From the NCBI RefSeq assembly GCF_046237015.1, contig NZ_JBJYIN010000001.1:310001-374000 (forward strand): a DNA stretch of 64,000 nucleotides, read 5' to 3'. This document shows, one piece after another, positions 7,001 to 15,903 of this stretch (the stretch's first letter is position 1; the number at the start of each line of letters is the position of its first letter). Made by a program: the position numbers and the translations under genes. Source of the DNA: JBJYIN01 sp046237015 (GTDB lineage: Bacteria; Pseudomonadota; Gammaproteobacteria; Enterobacterales; Enterobacteriaceae). Below the pieces are notes generated by a model. The model saw only the letters and a program-made list of their open reading frames with translations. It did no database searches and was not told the DNA's origin.

Positions 7001-9085
7001 TCAGGAGAACGCTCCCGTTGATACCCAATTACGCCACTGTAGGCAGGCAAGCGCATTATGTTCGCTCAATGCAGTGGCGGTTTCCTCGCGCCATTGCCTT
7101 AGCAACGCTTTTTTCCCCGACAGGCCGAGCGAGGCGGCTGACATTTCGCTATTAAGCGGCTGTTCAATCAATAAACGCAGCGCTGGCAATGCCTGCTGGG
7201 AATGCGAAATTAATCGGCACAGCGCGGCATAGCAAGATTCCATTGGCCGATGGGCAAACGCAAAGCCTGACAACGCTCGCCAATCGTCATCGTTTAGCAA
7301 TGTATTTTCATCGGGTGCCAAAGGTAAATCGATTGGAATGAGACGGCGTAACCAAAACCAGTCCCGTTCAAACACGTTCATACTGTGTTCAACTAACTGT
7401 TGTCCGGCTTCGCTTAGCGGAAACAACGCCATTGCGCTGTAACAACCACTACTGGCTTCAAGATGGCTACCGATACGAACCAGCTTAAAATCACAGGCTT
7501 GCCAAAACGACCACAGATCAGGCTGGTAGCCAAAGCTCACGGACAAGTAATCCAACCCTTGAGACTGCGCCACACGTTTTTGTGCTTCAATCAGCATATG
7601 GCCAATACCTTGACGACGCTGTGAAGCCGATATGGCAATACGACTGATACGACGTGCCAACAACATCGGCGCATAGGTTATCCCACCGTGTGCAGCTAAC
7701 GACTGGGCGACTAAATTCCCCCGCGGACGACGTTTTCCGGCCCACACGGCATGCGCCAATTCAGCAGATAATCCTCCCTCATCTACCATCCATAGCACAC
7801 CATCAACCTCATGCTTTACGTTATTTTTCACGCTCGCACTGTAGACATGCATACCGGGTGCATCCAGCAAACGTCGAAGATCGAGCGGTGAGGTTCGGTA
7901 GTGTGCGCTACATAGCAGTGCGTAGCATTGCTGCATACGTTGCGGATGGCACAACCAGTCATCAGGGTGTTCTTCTCTGATATCCCAGCATGATAATTGA
8001 ACGCTCTGACCACTTTTACCACTCGGTTGCACTTGCCCATCGTGCCTGTACTCATCGAATAACAGTGCCTGATCGACAATGCGCTCCAACGGATCGTGAT
8101 TAGCCCAGCGTAAAGGCTCATCTAAAGTAAAGGCCTGCCACTGCGGCAACGTGGCACAAAATTTTAATAAAAAGCCACGCCCTGTGCCTTCATAGCCCAT
8201 TACCGTTGTTGTCATCAAAATTCGGGGAAAATACGCAAGCAAGGCATGCAAAACAGGAGAAGGAATCGAGGCGGCTTCGTCAATTAATAACCAATCGACT
8301 GGAGGTAATGGGTTGAGGCGACAATACGCCAGCAACGCATCTGGTGCCCAAAATCGCACATCATGACGAGCATGGTATTGTAATACATCCGTTGCTGAGC
8401 GGGAGGGGGCTGTTATCCAACAAGGCCCGGAGCAACGTTGCGTCAGCATGCCAGCCACTGCCGATTTGCCACGCCCACGAGAGGCGGTAATCACATAGAC
8501 GCCCTGTCTGGCGGCATACAATTGCGCCAGAATATGCTGTTGCTGAACCGTGGGCTCACCAGAGGCAGGTTTCCAGTCTACGCGGGGAGATAGCGGGTTG
8601 ATGGTTAGCGGTAGCCCCTGTTGCCAAATCACCACATCTTCATCTGCAAGCAAATGACGTTGAAAGTGCTGAATAAAACGCGGTGTAGCGATAGGATTCG
8701 GCCTATCGCTCCAGCGCAGGCTGTCACTGTCCGGTAAAGCGGGCCAATCCTGCCACGGTGGAACCAACAGCAATAACCAGCTCCCCGCCAGAAGCGTACC
8801 TGACAACATCGCCAGCGCTTCAACATCCAGCCCGTGACGCGCATCAAACGCCACGTGCTTAAGTTCTTGCCCAAGCCGTGTACGAACATGACTGGCAACT
8901 AGCGCCGTTACGCCCTGCGGCGCATGTTCACTGACCCATAACCAGTCATTTCCCGTACATGCCGTCAGCAATAATGCCTGTTTTTCAGTCCAAGCAGCAT
9001 CACCACTCAACACCAACAAACGCCGCACACCGTAGCGAACGTGCAGGGACTGCTGGTGTAAAAAGTCTGAAAGCCGGGTTCTCAT
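7001..9085 (-). CDS. tmcA: tRNA(Met) cytidine acetyltransferase TmcA
   Basis: The 694-residue cytoplasmic enzyme makes N4-acetylcytidine at the wobble base of elongator tRNA(Met), using ATP and acetyl-CoA, and so secures accurate AUG reading. Domains in order: an N-terminal DUF1726 region, an RNA-helicase-like ATPase with Walker A GRGKS (residues 204-208) and Walker B LLIDEAA (about 265), then a GNAT acetyltransferase domain (RRISRIAISASQRRQGIG) and a tRNA-binding tail. The length is close to that of E. coli TmcA (YpfI), about 670 residues. It is followed after 8 bases by no gene on its own strand, but yeaL lies 8 bases upstream, so the two are likely cotranscribed. Confidence 0.96.
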   Translation of the reverse strand: MRTRLSDFLHQQSLHVRYGVRRLLVLSGDAAWTEKQALLLTACTGNDWLWVSEHAPQGVTALVASHVRTRLGQELKHVAFDARHGLDVEALAMLSGTLLAGSWLLLLVPPWQDWPALPDSDSLRWSDRPNPIATPRFIQHFQRHLLADEDVVIWQQGLPLTINPLSPRVDWKPASGEPTVQQQHILAQLYAARQGVYVITASRGRGKSAVAGMLTQRCSGPCWITAPSRSATDVLQYHARHDVRFWAPDALLAYCRLNPLPPVDWLLIDEAASIPSPVLHALLAYFPRILMTTTVMGYEGTGRGFLLKFCATLPQWQAFTLDEPLRWANHDPLERIVDQALLFDEYRHDGQVQPSGKSGQSVQLSCWDIREEHPDDWLCHPQRMQQCYALLCSAHYRTSPLDLRRLLDAPGMHVYSASVKNNVKHEVDGVLWMVDEGGLSAELAHAVWAGKRRPRGNLVAQSLAAHGGITYAPMLLARRISRIAISASQRRQGIGHMLIEAQKRVAQSQGLDYLSVSFGYQPDLWSFWQACDFKLVRIGSHLEASSGCYSAMALFPLSEAGQQLVEHSMNVFERDWFWLRRLIPIDLPLAPDENTLLNDDDWRALSGFAFAHRPMESCYAALCRLISHSQQALPALRLLIEQPLNSEMSAASLGLSGKKALLRQWREETATALSEHNALACLQWRNWVSTGAFS

Positions 9086-9093
9086 GGGAAGAA

Positions 9094-9546
9094 TCAGGTC
9101 TTACCAATGAGCAAAGATAGTAATCCAGCGGCAATGAGCGGCCCGACGGGTACCCCGCGAAACAGCGCCACCCCCATCACTGTACCAACCAGTAACCCGG
9201 CCACAACAGAAGGCTGGTTGCTCATTAAAGAAACACCTCGCCCTCCCAGCCAAGACACGGCCACACCGATTAAAATCGCCAAGAGTGATTTCCAGTGCAG
9301 AAACGAATGCATCACCTCACTGGCACTGATTTTTCCACTGGCAATGGGCGCCATCACACCGATCGTCAGAATGACAATACCGATGCTTAGACCATATTTT
9401 TCCACCCAGGGGAAATAGTGATTTAACGGAGTAATCCGTACTGCCAGTAAAACGAGGATCGCCAGTGTGACCGTCATGTTGTGGCTGATAATGCCCAACC
9501 CGGCCAACACCAGTAAGATTAATAATGTCGGATCAAAATAGGCCAT
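9094..9546 (-). CDS. yeaL: DUF441 inner-membrane protein YeaL
   Basis: The 150-residue protein has four or five predicted membrane helices and the family motif GVAVSWLGGRGVSLM, closely following E. coli YeaL (148 residues). Function is unknown. An in-frame ATG lies 24 bases further upstream; the ATG at 9546 is preferred because AAGGAC precedes it by about 5 bases and the protein then aligns with the family start (MFDVTLLILL in E. coli). It is 8 bases upstream of tmcA. In E. coli yeaL is elsewhere in the genome, so its pairing with tmcA is a lineage-specific arrangement. Confidence 0.9.
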   Translation of the reverse strand: MAYFDPTLLILLVLAGLGIISHNMTVTLAILVLLAVRITPLNHYFPWVEKYGLSIGIVILTIGVMAPIASGKISASEVMHSFLHWKSLLAILIGVAVSWLGGRGVSLMSNQPSVVAGLLVGTVMGVALFRGVPVGPLIAAGLLSLLIGKT

Positions 9547-9715
9547 GAAAAGTCCTTGCCCATGAAGCAAAAAATTGATTTTTAGCGTTAGCCAACGCGA
9601 GATGATAGCACTAATGAGAAAGAGAGACAGAAGCGAACGAAAAGATTAAAGAAGAAAAAGCAGGTTGCCAGAAGAAAAGCCGCTTCCAACAACCTGAACG
9701 TAAACGATTGCGTAC

Positions 9716-10429
9716 TTAGTCGAGTTTAACACCGATACGGTGAGCGACTTCTTCATACGCTTCAATCAGACCACCAAGACTCTGGCGGAAACGATCCTTA
9801 TCCATTTTATTCAGCGTAGCTTTATCCCACAGGCGGCTACCGTCCGGAGAGAATTCATCGCCCAGCACAACTTCACCTTTGAATAAGCCGAACTCCAGTT
9901 TGAAATCGACCAGAATCAAACCGGCATCACCAAACAGCTTGCTCAGCACATCGTTTGCCTTGTAGCTCAATTCCTTCATACGAGCCAGATTCGCATCGCT
10001 CACCCAGCCGAACGTCTTACAGTATGATTCGTTCACCATAGGATCATGCATCGCATCATTTTTCAGGAACAAATCAAACAGCGGCGGATTCAGTTCAATA
10101 CCTTCTTCGACACCCAGACGTTTTACCAGCGATCCTGCGGCACGGTTACGTACCACACATTCTACCGGCACCATGTCCAGTTTTTTGACCAGCACTTCGG
10201 TATCAGAAAGCAGGCTTACCATTTGTGTCGGGATCCCGGCTTCTTCCAGTTTGCTCATGATGAAATGGTTAAATTTGTTATTGACCATTCCTTTACGATC
10301 AAACTGCTCAATGCGAGCACCATCCCCGGCTGACGTATCATTACGAAACTCCAGCACCAGTAGGTCAGGATCTTCGGTGGTATAGACAGTTTTTGCCTTC
10401 CCACGATACAACTCAGCGACCTTTTGCAT
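9716..10429 (-). CDS. purC: SAICAR synthase (phosphoribosylaminoimidazole-succinocarboxamide synthase)
   Basis: The 237-residue enzyme joins aspartate to CAIR in an ATP-dependent step of purine synthesis. Length equals E. coli PurC, and the start MQKVAELYRGKAKTVY and the substrate motif VVRNRAAGS are conserved. GGAG lies 9 bases before the ATG. It follows bamC by 79 bases on the same strand; a hairpin lies in that gap. I saw no PurR operator immediately upstream, unlike the clear site before purM. Confidence 0.98.
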   Translation of the reverse strand: MQKVAELYRGKAKTVYTTEDPDLLVLEFRNDTSAGDGARIEQFDRKGMVNNKFNHFIMSKLEEAGIPTQMVSLLSDTEVLVKKLDMVPVECVVRNRAAGSLVKRLGVEEGIELNPPLFDLFLKNDAMHDPMVNESYCKTFGWVSDANLARMKELSYKANDVLSKLFGDAGLILVDFKLEFGLFKGEVVLGDEFSPDGSRLWDKATLNKMDKDRFRQSLGGLIEAYEEVAHRIGVKLD

Positions 10430-10480
10430 CTTTAATTACTCCACCATTAGTTGAGGTATCAGTTGATGAATAAAATGAAG

Positions 10481-10503
10481 AAGGGCCGGATAATCCGACC
10501 CTT
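10481..10503 (-). terminator. Hairpin between bamC and purC
   Basis: On the minus-strand transcript AAGGGTCGGA pairs with TCCGGCCCTT across a UUA loop, ten pairs including one G-U. It lies 5 bases after the bamC stop and about 50 bases before purC. The following tail is only moderately U-rich, so it may be a partial terminator or an mRNA-stabilising hairpin rather than a full stop signal. Confidence 0.55.
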
Positions 10504-10508
10504 GCGAG

Positions 10509-11546
10509 TTACTTATTGAACGCCGCCTGAAGCACGGCCACCAGCGCATCGTTCTGCGATTGGCTTAGCGTATGCCCTTTAGAATCAATAAATTGCAAAC
10601 TGCTACGGTTATCAAGATCGCCGACCTGCAATTTGTAATCACCATTCGGCAATTCAGGATCTTTCGCACCTAAATTATCCCAGGTACCACTGCTTGGGGA
10701 CTTGTAGGTTACGGACACCGATCCCTGAGGGCGGCTGCGATCGTTCACCTTCATGCCAATGTTATCCAGTGCCGTAGGCAAACGATCCCATACCACAGAA
10801 TAAGGGCCACGAATGACCAACAGTGGTAAGCCGGTATCATCAGAACCACTCTGTACATCCAGAGAACCACTGGTACGGTTTGCCAATGCGTTTTCACGCG
10901 CCGTGGCCTGATTATCCAACTCTTCACTGAGGGTGTTCAACATCATCCCAGCGTAACGCTGGAGTTGGACAGGGTCATCAACCGGGTTGGTCTGTTGTTG
11001 CAGCGCCAACAGACTCACCACAACAGCAATCTGATAGCCTTGTGGTTGAACGGCAATCTGGTAACGCCCCTGATACTGAACATCTTCATCCTGGCGCTGC
11101 CACGTCACCCAATCTGTCGTCAGCGTTTGAGACGCATCCTGCCGACTGGCGATCGTGAACCCCTTATCCTGAACGACACGAACAACCTGAGACCAAAGCT
11201 GACGATTTTTTGCGCTATTCTCTAACAACAGCGTTGCTGTACTGCCCGAAATCTGGGTACGGGAACCATTCAACAAAGCCAATGGCTGCAACGGAGGACG
11301 AATATCCAGCGCTTTACCTACAGCACCATTCAGCGTAGCCGGCGGTATATCATAATCACCGTTCTGTATCGGTAAAATAACACCGGTTGGCGCATTCAGC
11401 GCATGCTGCGCTGGCGTTTTCAGATAAGATTCATCACCACTTACCTGACGCTTATAGCGCTGATCGCTGGAGCATGCCGCCAGCAGCATCACTAATGAGA
11501 TGCCAACGACTTTTGCCACCATCGACTTTTGTAATGAATACGTCAT
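10509..11546 (-). CDS. bamC: Outer membrane protein assembly lipoprotein BamC
   Basis: The 345-residue protein is the BamC (NlpB) subunit of the BAM complex that folds beta-barrel proteins into the outer membrane. It has a lipoprotein signal peptide ending in LLAAC, giving lipidated Cys25, then the unstructured BamD-binding N-terminal part and two helix-grip domains. The gene follows dapA by only 16 bases, the same dapA-bamC pair as in E. coli. Confidence 0.96.
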   Translation of the reverse strand: MTYSLQKSMVAKVVGISLVMLLAACSSDQRYKRQVSGDESYLKTPAQHALNAPTGVILPIQNGDYDIPPATLNGAVGKALDIRPPLQPLALLNGSRTQISGSTATLLLENSAKNRQLWSQVVRVVQDKGFTIASRQDASQTLTTDWVTWQRQDEDVQYQGRYQIAVQPQGYQIAVVVSLLALQQQTNPVDDPVQLQRYAGMMLNTLSEELDNQATARENALANRTSGSLDVQSGSDDTGLPLLVIRGPYSVVWDRLPTALDNIGMKVNDRSRPQGSVSVTYKSPSSGTWDNLGAKDPELPNGDYKLQVGDLDNRSSLQFIDSKGHTLSQSQNDALVAVLQAAFNK

Positions 11547-11562
11547 TAAATCTCCCTAACGG

Positions 11563-12441
11563 TTACAGCAAACCCGCTTGCTTCAATGCGCGAGCCATCA
11601 CCGCCTGACCAGAGTCAGTTAATGGTGTCATCGGCAGACGAAGCGTATCGGTCGCCATGAGTCCCAATTCCTTACAGGCCCATTTAACCGGGATTGGATT
11701 GGGTTCAACAAATAATTTTTGATGTAACGGCATCAAGCGCTGATTTAAACGGCGCGCTTCCACAAAATTGCCCTGCGCTGCCAATTTACAAAGTTCAGCC
11801 ATTTCACGGGCCGCAATGTTCGCCGTAACAGAAATCACGCCTTTACCACCAAGCTGCATGAAGTCCAGACCGCTGGCGTCATCACCGCTCAACAGAATGA
11901 AGTCATCACTCACCAGCTCTTGGATCTGACTCACCCGACTTAAGTTCCCTGTTGCCTCTTTGACAGCAATAATATTTTTTATTTCGGACAAACGGGCAAC
12001 GGTTTCCGGCAGCATATCGCAACCGGTACGGGAAGGCACATTATACAGAATCTGCGGCAGGTCAGTATGTTCAGCAATCGCTTTAAAGTGCTGATACAGC
12101 CCTTCCTGAGTCGGACGATTATAGTACGGCGTGACCGTCAGGCAACCCACGACGCCCGTACCATGAAAACGTTTGGTTAGTGAAATGCCTTCTGCGGTAG
12201 CATTCGCGCCCGTGCCGGCAATCACCGGAATACGGCCATCGCTCAGTTCCAGCGTCATCATCACCACATCACCATGTTCATCATGGCTCAACGTGGCAGA
12301 CTCACCTGTCGTTCCGACAGAGACAATCGCTGATGTACCGCTAGCGACATGATAATCAATCAGTTTTTTCAGACTCGCACGATCGACGGCGCCTTTAGCG
12401 TCCATCGGTGTAACCAGCGCAACAATACTTCCCGTAAACAT
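11563..12441 (-). CDS. dapA: 4-hydroxy-tetrahydrodipicolinate synthase
   Basis: The 292-residue class I aldolase condenses pyruvate with aspartate semialdehyde, the first step to lysine and diaminopimelate. The Schiff-base lysine is in AVKEATGN and the catalytic tyrosine in LYNVPSRTG. An in-frame ATG lies 18 bases upstream, but the ATG at 12441 gives the family start MFTGSIVAL and the E. coli length, with GGAGG 9-10 bases before it. bamC follows closely. The divergent gap to gcvR carries a structured repeat. Confidence 0.97.
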   Translation of the reverse strand: MFTGSIVALVTPMDAKGAVDRASLKKLIDYHVASGTSAIVSVGTTGESATLSHDEHGDVVMMTLELSDGRIPVIAGTGANATAEGISLTKRFHGTGVVGCLTVTPYYNRPTQEGLYQHFKAIAEHTDLPQILYNVPSRTGCDMLPETVARLSEIKNIIAVKEATGNLSRVSQIQELVSDDFILLSGDDASGLDFMQLGGKGVISVTANIAAREMAELCKLAAQGNFVEARRLNQRLMPLHQKLFVEPNPIPVKWACKELGLMATDTLRLPMTPLTDSGQAVMARALKQAGLL

Positions 12442-12559
12442 TGGCCATCCCCTCCACAAACAAGTGCTTCATGGTACTTTTGACTTCTATGCAAAAGCAA
12501 GCACACAAGGGCCTTGTAAGCATCTGGTACACGTTTTTTTATAACGCTGTGCCCAGAAT

Positions 12560-12698
12560 TAAAAATTCTTCTGGATTTTTAGCGCTACGAGCCACAAACA
12601 GCGTTAAAAATTGCTCCCGACTTTTTGATGATGGGCTTCCTGCCCATCACCCTTCGGGCCGTCGCAGGCGACGTTAAAAATTGCTCCCGGCAATTTTT
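12560..12698. repeat. Structured intergenic repeat, copy A (dapA-gcvR)
   Basis: A run of hairpins fills the middle of the 303-base dapA-gcvR gap. Reading left to right: an imperfect AAAAAT/ATTTTT hairpin (from 12560), then GATGGGC/GCCCATC (12630-12648), CCC/GGG (12650-12658), GTCGC/GCGAC (12661-12672) and AAAAATTGC/GCAATTTTT (12676-12698). The 18-mer CGTTAAAAATTGCTCCCG occurs exactly twice, at 12602-12619 and 12672-12689. A related series of hairpins with different stem sequences occurs inverted at 18939-19009, and a shorter relative at 6895-6952. The last hairpin ends in a T run, so it may also act as a terminator. Confidence 0.7.
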
Positions 12699-12744
12699 TA
12701 TGTTTACCATATTACTTTCATGAAGAAAGACAGGAAGCGCCATT

Positions 12745-13314
12745 TTGTCGAGCTCACAAGAACACTATCTGGTTATCACTGCCCTTGGTGTCGATCGCCC
12801 CGGGATTGTTAACGCCATTACCCGTCACGTCAGCAGTTGTGGCTGTAATATCGAAGATAGTCGTCTCGCCATGCTGGGCAAAGAATTCACCTTCATCATG
12901 CTCCTTTCCGGGAGTTGGAATGCGATTACGCTAATCGAATCCACCCTGCCGTTAAAAGGAGCAGAAATGGATTTGCTGATTGTGATGAAGCGTACCGAGT
13001 CTCAAGCCAGACCACCAATGCCCTCCACCGTGTGGGTAAAAGTCGATGTTGCTGATTCTCCCCACATCATTGAACGTTTCACCGATTTGTTCGACTCTCA
13101 TCAAATGAACATTGCCGAACTGGTTTCCAAAACGCAAAGCACAGAAGGTGATAAACCACCACAATTATATATTCAAATCACCGCGCACAGTCCTGCCATG
13201 CTGGATGAGACAATTATTGAACCAGCCTTCTATCAGCTATGTACAGAACTGCACGCACAAGGCAGTATTAGCGTCGTGAACTATCCACAGCATGAAGAGA
13301 AAGACGGAGAGTAG
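12745..13314 (+). CDS. gcvR: Glycine cleavage system transcriptional repressor GcvR
   Basis: The 189-residue protein consists of two ACT domains (about residues 7-85 and 95-175) and no DNA-binding domain. In E. coli GcvR binds glycine and represses the glycine cleavage operon by contacting GcvA. The start is a TTG codon at 12745, preceded by AGGAAG; no ATG fits, and the next residues SSSQEHYLVITALG match the E. coli N-terminus. The stop overlaps the region just before bcp, so gcvR and bcp are probably cotranscribed, as in E. coli. Confidence 0.95.
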   Translation: MSSSQEHYLVITALGVDRPGIVNAITRHVSSCGCNIEDSRLAMLGKEFTFIMLLSGSWNAITLIESTLPLKGAEMDLLIVMKRTESQARPPMPSTVWVKVDVADSPHIIERFTDLFDSHQMNIAELVSKTQSTEGDKPPQLYIQITAHSPAMLDETIIEPAFYQLCTELHAQGSISVVNYPQHEEKDGE

Positions 13315-13316
13315 TG

Positions 13317-13784
13317 ATGAATACACTGAAAGCCGGAGATATTGCGCCAAAATTTAGCTTGCCCGACCAGGACGGCGAACAAGTAAATTTAACCGACTTC
13401 CAGGGACAGAAAGTGTTGGTGTATTTCTACCCTAAAGCCATGACGCCGGGATGTACCGTGCAAGCATGCGGATTGCGTGACAACATGGATGATCTGAAAA
13501 AACATGGAGTTGAAGTGTTGGGTATCAGTACGGACAAACCAGAAAAGCTCTCTCGTTTTGCCGAAAAAGAGCTATTAAACTTCACACTGTTATCTGATGA
13601 AAACCATGAAGTTTCAGAAGGATTTGGCGTATGGGGTGAAAAAACATTCATGGGGAAAACCTATGACGGTATTCACCGCATTAGCTTTTTAATTGATGAA
13701 AACGGCAAGGTGGAGAAGGTCTTTGATGATTTCAAGACCAGTAATCACCATGATATCGTTCTTGATTATCTGAAAACACACTGA
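13317..13784 (+). CDS. bcp: Thioredoxin-dependent thiol peroxidase Bcp
   Basis: The 155-residue peroxiredoxin reduces hydrogen peroxide and organic peroxides using thioredoxin. The peroxidatic and resolving cysteines are Cys46 and Cys51 in AMTPGCTVQACGLRD. It starts at the ATG two bases after the gcvR stop; a GTG three bases earlier is possible but less likely. A hairpin terminator follows at 13803. Confidence 0.97.
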   Translation: MNTLKAGDIAPKFSLPDQDGEQVNLTDFQGQKVLVYFYPKAMTPGCTVQACGLRDNMDDLKKHGVEVLGISTDKPEKLSRFAEKELLNFTLLSDENHEVSEGFGVWGEKTFMGKTYDGIHRISFLIDENGKVEKVFDDFKTSNHHDIVLDYLKTH

Positions 13785-13802
13785 CATATCGCTGATCCCC
13801 TT

Positions 13803-13830
13803 AACCAGCCCCGATTGACGGGTGCTGGTT
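13803..13830 (+). terminator. Terminator after bcp
   Basis: AACCAGC pairs with GCTGGTT, with an inner CCG/CGG, followed by TTCCTCTTTAT. It lies 18 bases after the bcp stop and separates gcvR-bcp from bepA. Confidence 0.7.
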
Positions 13831-13973
13831 TCCTCTTTATCGTGCCAGCACCTTGTCTTCTCTACCTCATTTTTCCCATCATTTTCCTATCATAATATTT
13901 CTTTGTGGGCCTCGGCTGGCTAAGATGGTCAGTAGATTCTTTAATGTTGGCTGTTGATAAGGTTATTTTCGTT

Positions 13974-15437
13974 ATGTCTAGCCGGTTACGAAAAGCGGTC
14001 ATTGCCTCTCTGATAGGGGTGCTACTCACCACATCCCCATTTTCTGCACAGGCCGAAATTCAGGATAGATTACCCGATATCGGCACCACTGCTGGCGGTA
14101 CGCTGAGTATTAATCAGGAACTGGCGATGGGTGATTTTTATGTCCGCCAGCTACGGGCTGGCGCACCGCTGATTAACGATCCTTTATTGTCCAATTACAT
14201 TAATCAGTTGGGAAATCGCCTGGTAAAACGAGCCGATTCCGTACGAACACCGTTCCATTTTTTCCTGATTCGCAATGATGATATCAACGCCTTCGCTTTT
14301 TTTGGCGGAAACGTGGTACTGCACTCTGCCCTATTCCGCTATGCGGATAATGAAAGTGAGCTGGCTTCCGTTCTGGCGCATGAAATTTCGCACGTGACAC
14401 AACGCCACTTGGCTCGAACGATGGAATCACAGCAGCGTAGCGCACCGTTAACTTGGGTCGGCGCACTCGGCTCCATCCTTCTGGCAATGGCTAATCCTCA
14501 GTTGGGAATGGCGGCATTAAGCGGCACCATCGCTGGGGCACAACAGGGAATGATCACCTTTACCCAGGCTAACGAGCAGGAAGCGGATCGGATTGGTATT
14601 CAGGTGCTACAACGCGCAGGGTTTGATCCACAAGCGATGCCTAATTTTATGCAAAAATTGGCCGATCAATCACGCTATGCGTCGAAGCCACCAGAAATGC
14701 TCCTGACCCACCCCTTACCAGAAAGCCGTTTGGCGGATGCACGCAACCGTGCGAATCAAATGCGTTCAACCCCCGTCCAATCGTCACAAGATTTCCTATT
14801 TGCTAAAGTGCGAACGTTTGGCATGTATGGCTCACCAGATAGGCCACTCAGCGATGATTTGTTGAACAATTTGGCAAAAGGGAACGTTCGCGAACAGTTA
14901 GCCGCGCAATACGGGCAGGCTATCCGTCTATACCAGGCAAAAAAATACGATGAAGCTCGCAATATCTTACAGCCGCTTTTAAGTAAGACGCCGGATAGCC
15001 CATGGTTTCTGGATTTGATGACAGATATCGATCTGGGGCAAAACAGAGCGACGCAGGCCGTCTCCCGGCTACAAAATCTGGCAGGCGTTCAAAGCAACCC
15101 GGTCCTTCAACTCAATTTAGCTAATTCATATGTTGAGGGAAAACAGCCCGCGGCTGCCAGTAGAATACTCTATCGCTATACGTTCGCACATCCAGAGGAT
15201 CCCAATGGTTGGGATCTGCTGGCGCAGGCCTCTGCCGCACAAGGGTTACGCGCGGAAGAGTTATCGGCCCGGGCAGAAGGTCTGGCATTAACCGGTCAGC
15301 TTGATCAAGCTATTCGACTCCTCAGTAATGCCAGTTCATTAGTCAAACTGGGCAGCCTGGAACAGGCTCGCTACGATGCGCGTATCGATCAGTTACGCCA
15401 GCTTCAACAGCGTTTCCGTCAATACCAGAAATCCTGA
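13974..15437 (+). CDS. bepA: Periplasmic M48 metalloprotease/chaperone BepA
   Basis: The 487-residue protein helps assemble, or degrades, stalled outer membrane proteins such as LptD. It has a signal peptide ending about AQA (residues 25-27), the zinc-protease motif HEISH (136-140), a third ligand in the EQEADRIG segment, and C-terminal tetratricopeptide repeats. Frames upstream of 13974 would add 23 residues before the signal peptide; the ATG at 13974 gives exactly the E. coli length (487). yfgD follows after 30 bases, the bepA-arsC pair of E. coli. The perM gene that separates bcp from bepA in E. coli is absent. Confidence 0.95.
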   Translation: MSSRLRKAVIASLIGVLLTTSPFSAQAEIQDRLPDIGTTAGGTLSINQELAMGDFYVRQLRAGAPLINDPLLSNYINQLGNRLVKRADSVRTPFHFFLIRNDDINAFAFFGGNVVLHSALFRYADNESELASVLAHEISHVTQRHLARTMESQQRSAPLTWVGALGSILLAMANPQLGMAALSGTIAGAQQGMITFTQANEQEADRIGIQVLQRAGFDPQAMPNFMQKLADQSRYASKPPEMLLTHPLPESRLADARNRANQMRSTPVQSSQDFLFAKVRTFGMYGSPDRPLSDDLLNNLAKGNVREQLAAQYGQAIRLYQAKKYDEARNILQPLLSKTPDSPWFLDLMTDIDLGQNRATQAVSRLQNLAGVQSNPVLQLNLANSYVEGKQPAAASRILYRYTFAHPEDPNGWDLLAQASAAQGLRAEELSARAEGLALTGQLDQAIRLLSNASSLVKLGSLEQARYDARIDQLRQLQQRFRQYQKS

Positions 15438-15467
15438 CGCCAGACAAATAGGGGAGAATGACTGACA

Positions 15468-15824
15468 ATGACTCAACACGTAACGATCTACCATAACCCT
15501 CGCTGTTCAAAAAGCAGGGAAACATTAACGCTACTACAGCAGCATGACATCAAGCCTGACATCGTACTGTATTTAGATACTCCGCCCGATGCCAGTACGC
15601 TGACTCGTCTGCTAAAACAGCTTGGTATGAAGAGCGCTCGCGACCTGATGCGCAAGAAAGAAGAGATTTACCAACAGTTAAATCTGGCCAATACGTCATT
15701 AACGGAATCAGAGTTGATTCAAGCCATGGTTGATAACCCCAAGCTGATTGAACGACCCATCGTCGTGGCCGGACAGCAAGCTCGTTTGGGGCGTCCGCCA
15801 GAGCAAGTTCTGGAGATACTGTAA
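15468..15824 (+). CDS. yfgD: ArsC-family (Spx/ArsC) thioredoxin-fold protein YfgD
   Basis: The 118-residue protein resembles arsenate reductase (ArsC-type), with the catalytic cysteine at residue 13 in HNPRCSKSRET and the RPIVV segment late in the fold. Genuine ArsC proteins reduce arsenate with glutaredoxin; the YfgD subgroup near bepA lacks a demonstrated arsenic role and there is no arsenic operon here. It is probably cotranscribed with bepA and converges on hda across a strong hairpin. Confidence 0.9.
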   Translation: MTQHVTIYHNPRCSKSRETLTLLQQHDIKPDIVLYLDTPPDASTLTRLLKQLGMKSARDLMRKKEEIYQQLNLANTSLTESELIQAMVDNPKLIERPIVVAGQQARLGRPPEQVLEIL

Positions 15825-15832
15825 AACGTTTC

Positions 15833-15855
15833 CTCCTGTTGCGTAGCAGCAGGAG
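15833..15855. terminator. Bidirectional hairpin between yfgD and hda
   Basis: CTCCTGTTGC pairs with GCAGCAGGAG across a three-base loop (one G-U pair in one orientation), between the convergent stops of yfgD and hda. The flanks give T-rich runs only weakly, so it is a likely shared transcript end. Confidence 0.6.
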
Positions 15856-15903
15856 GAGGAAAACGTAATACGGATGAGTCGGTGAATAATCAGGATCTTC
15901 GCG

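Noticed and set aside
10430..10508. Search for a PurR operator before purC
   Set aside because: No GCAAACG-type palindrome is visible in the short bamC-purC gap; only a hairpin is present.
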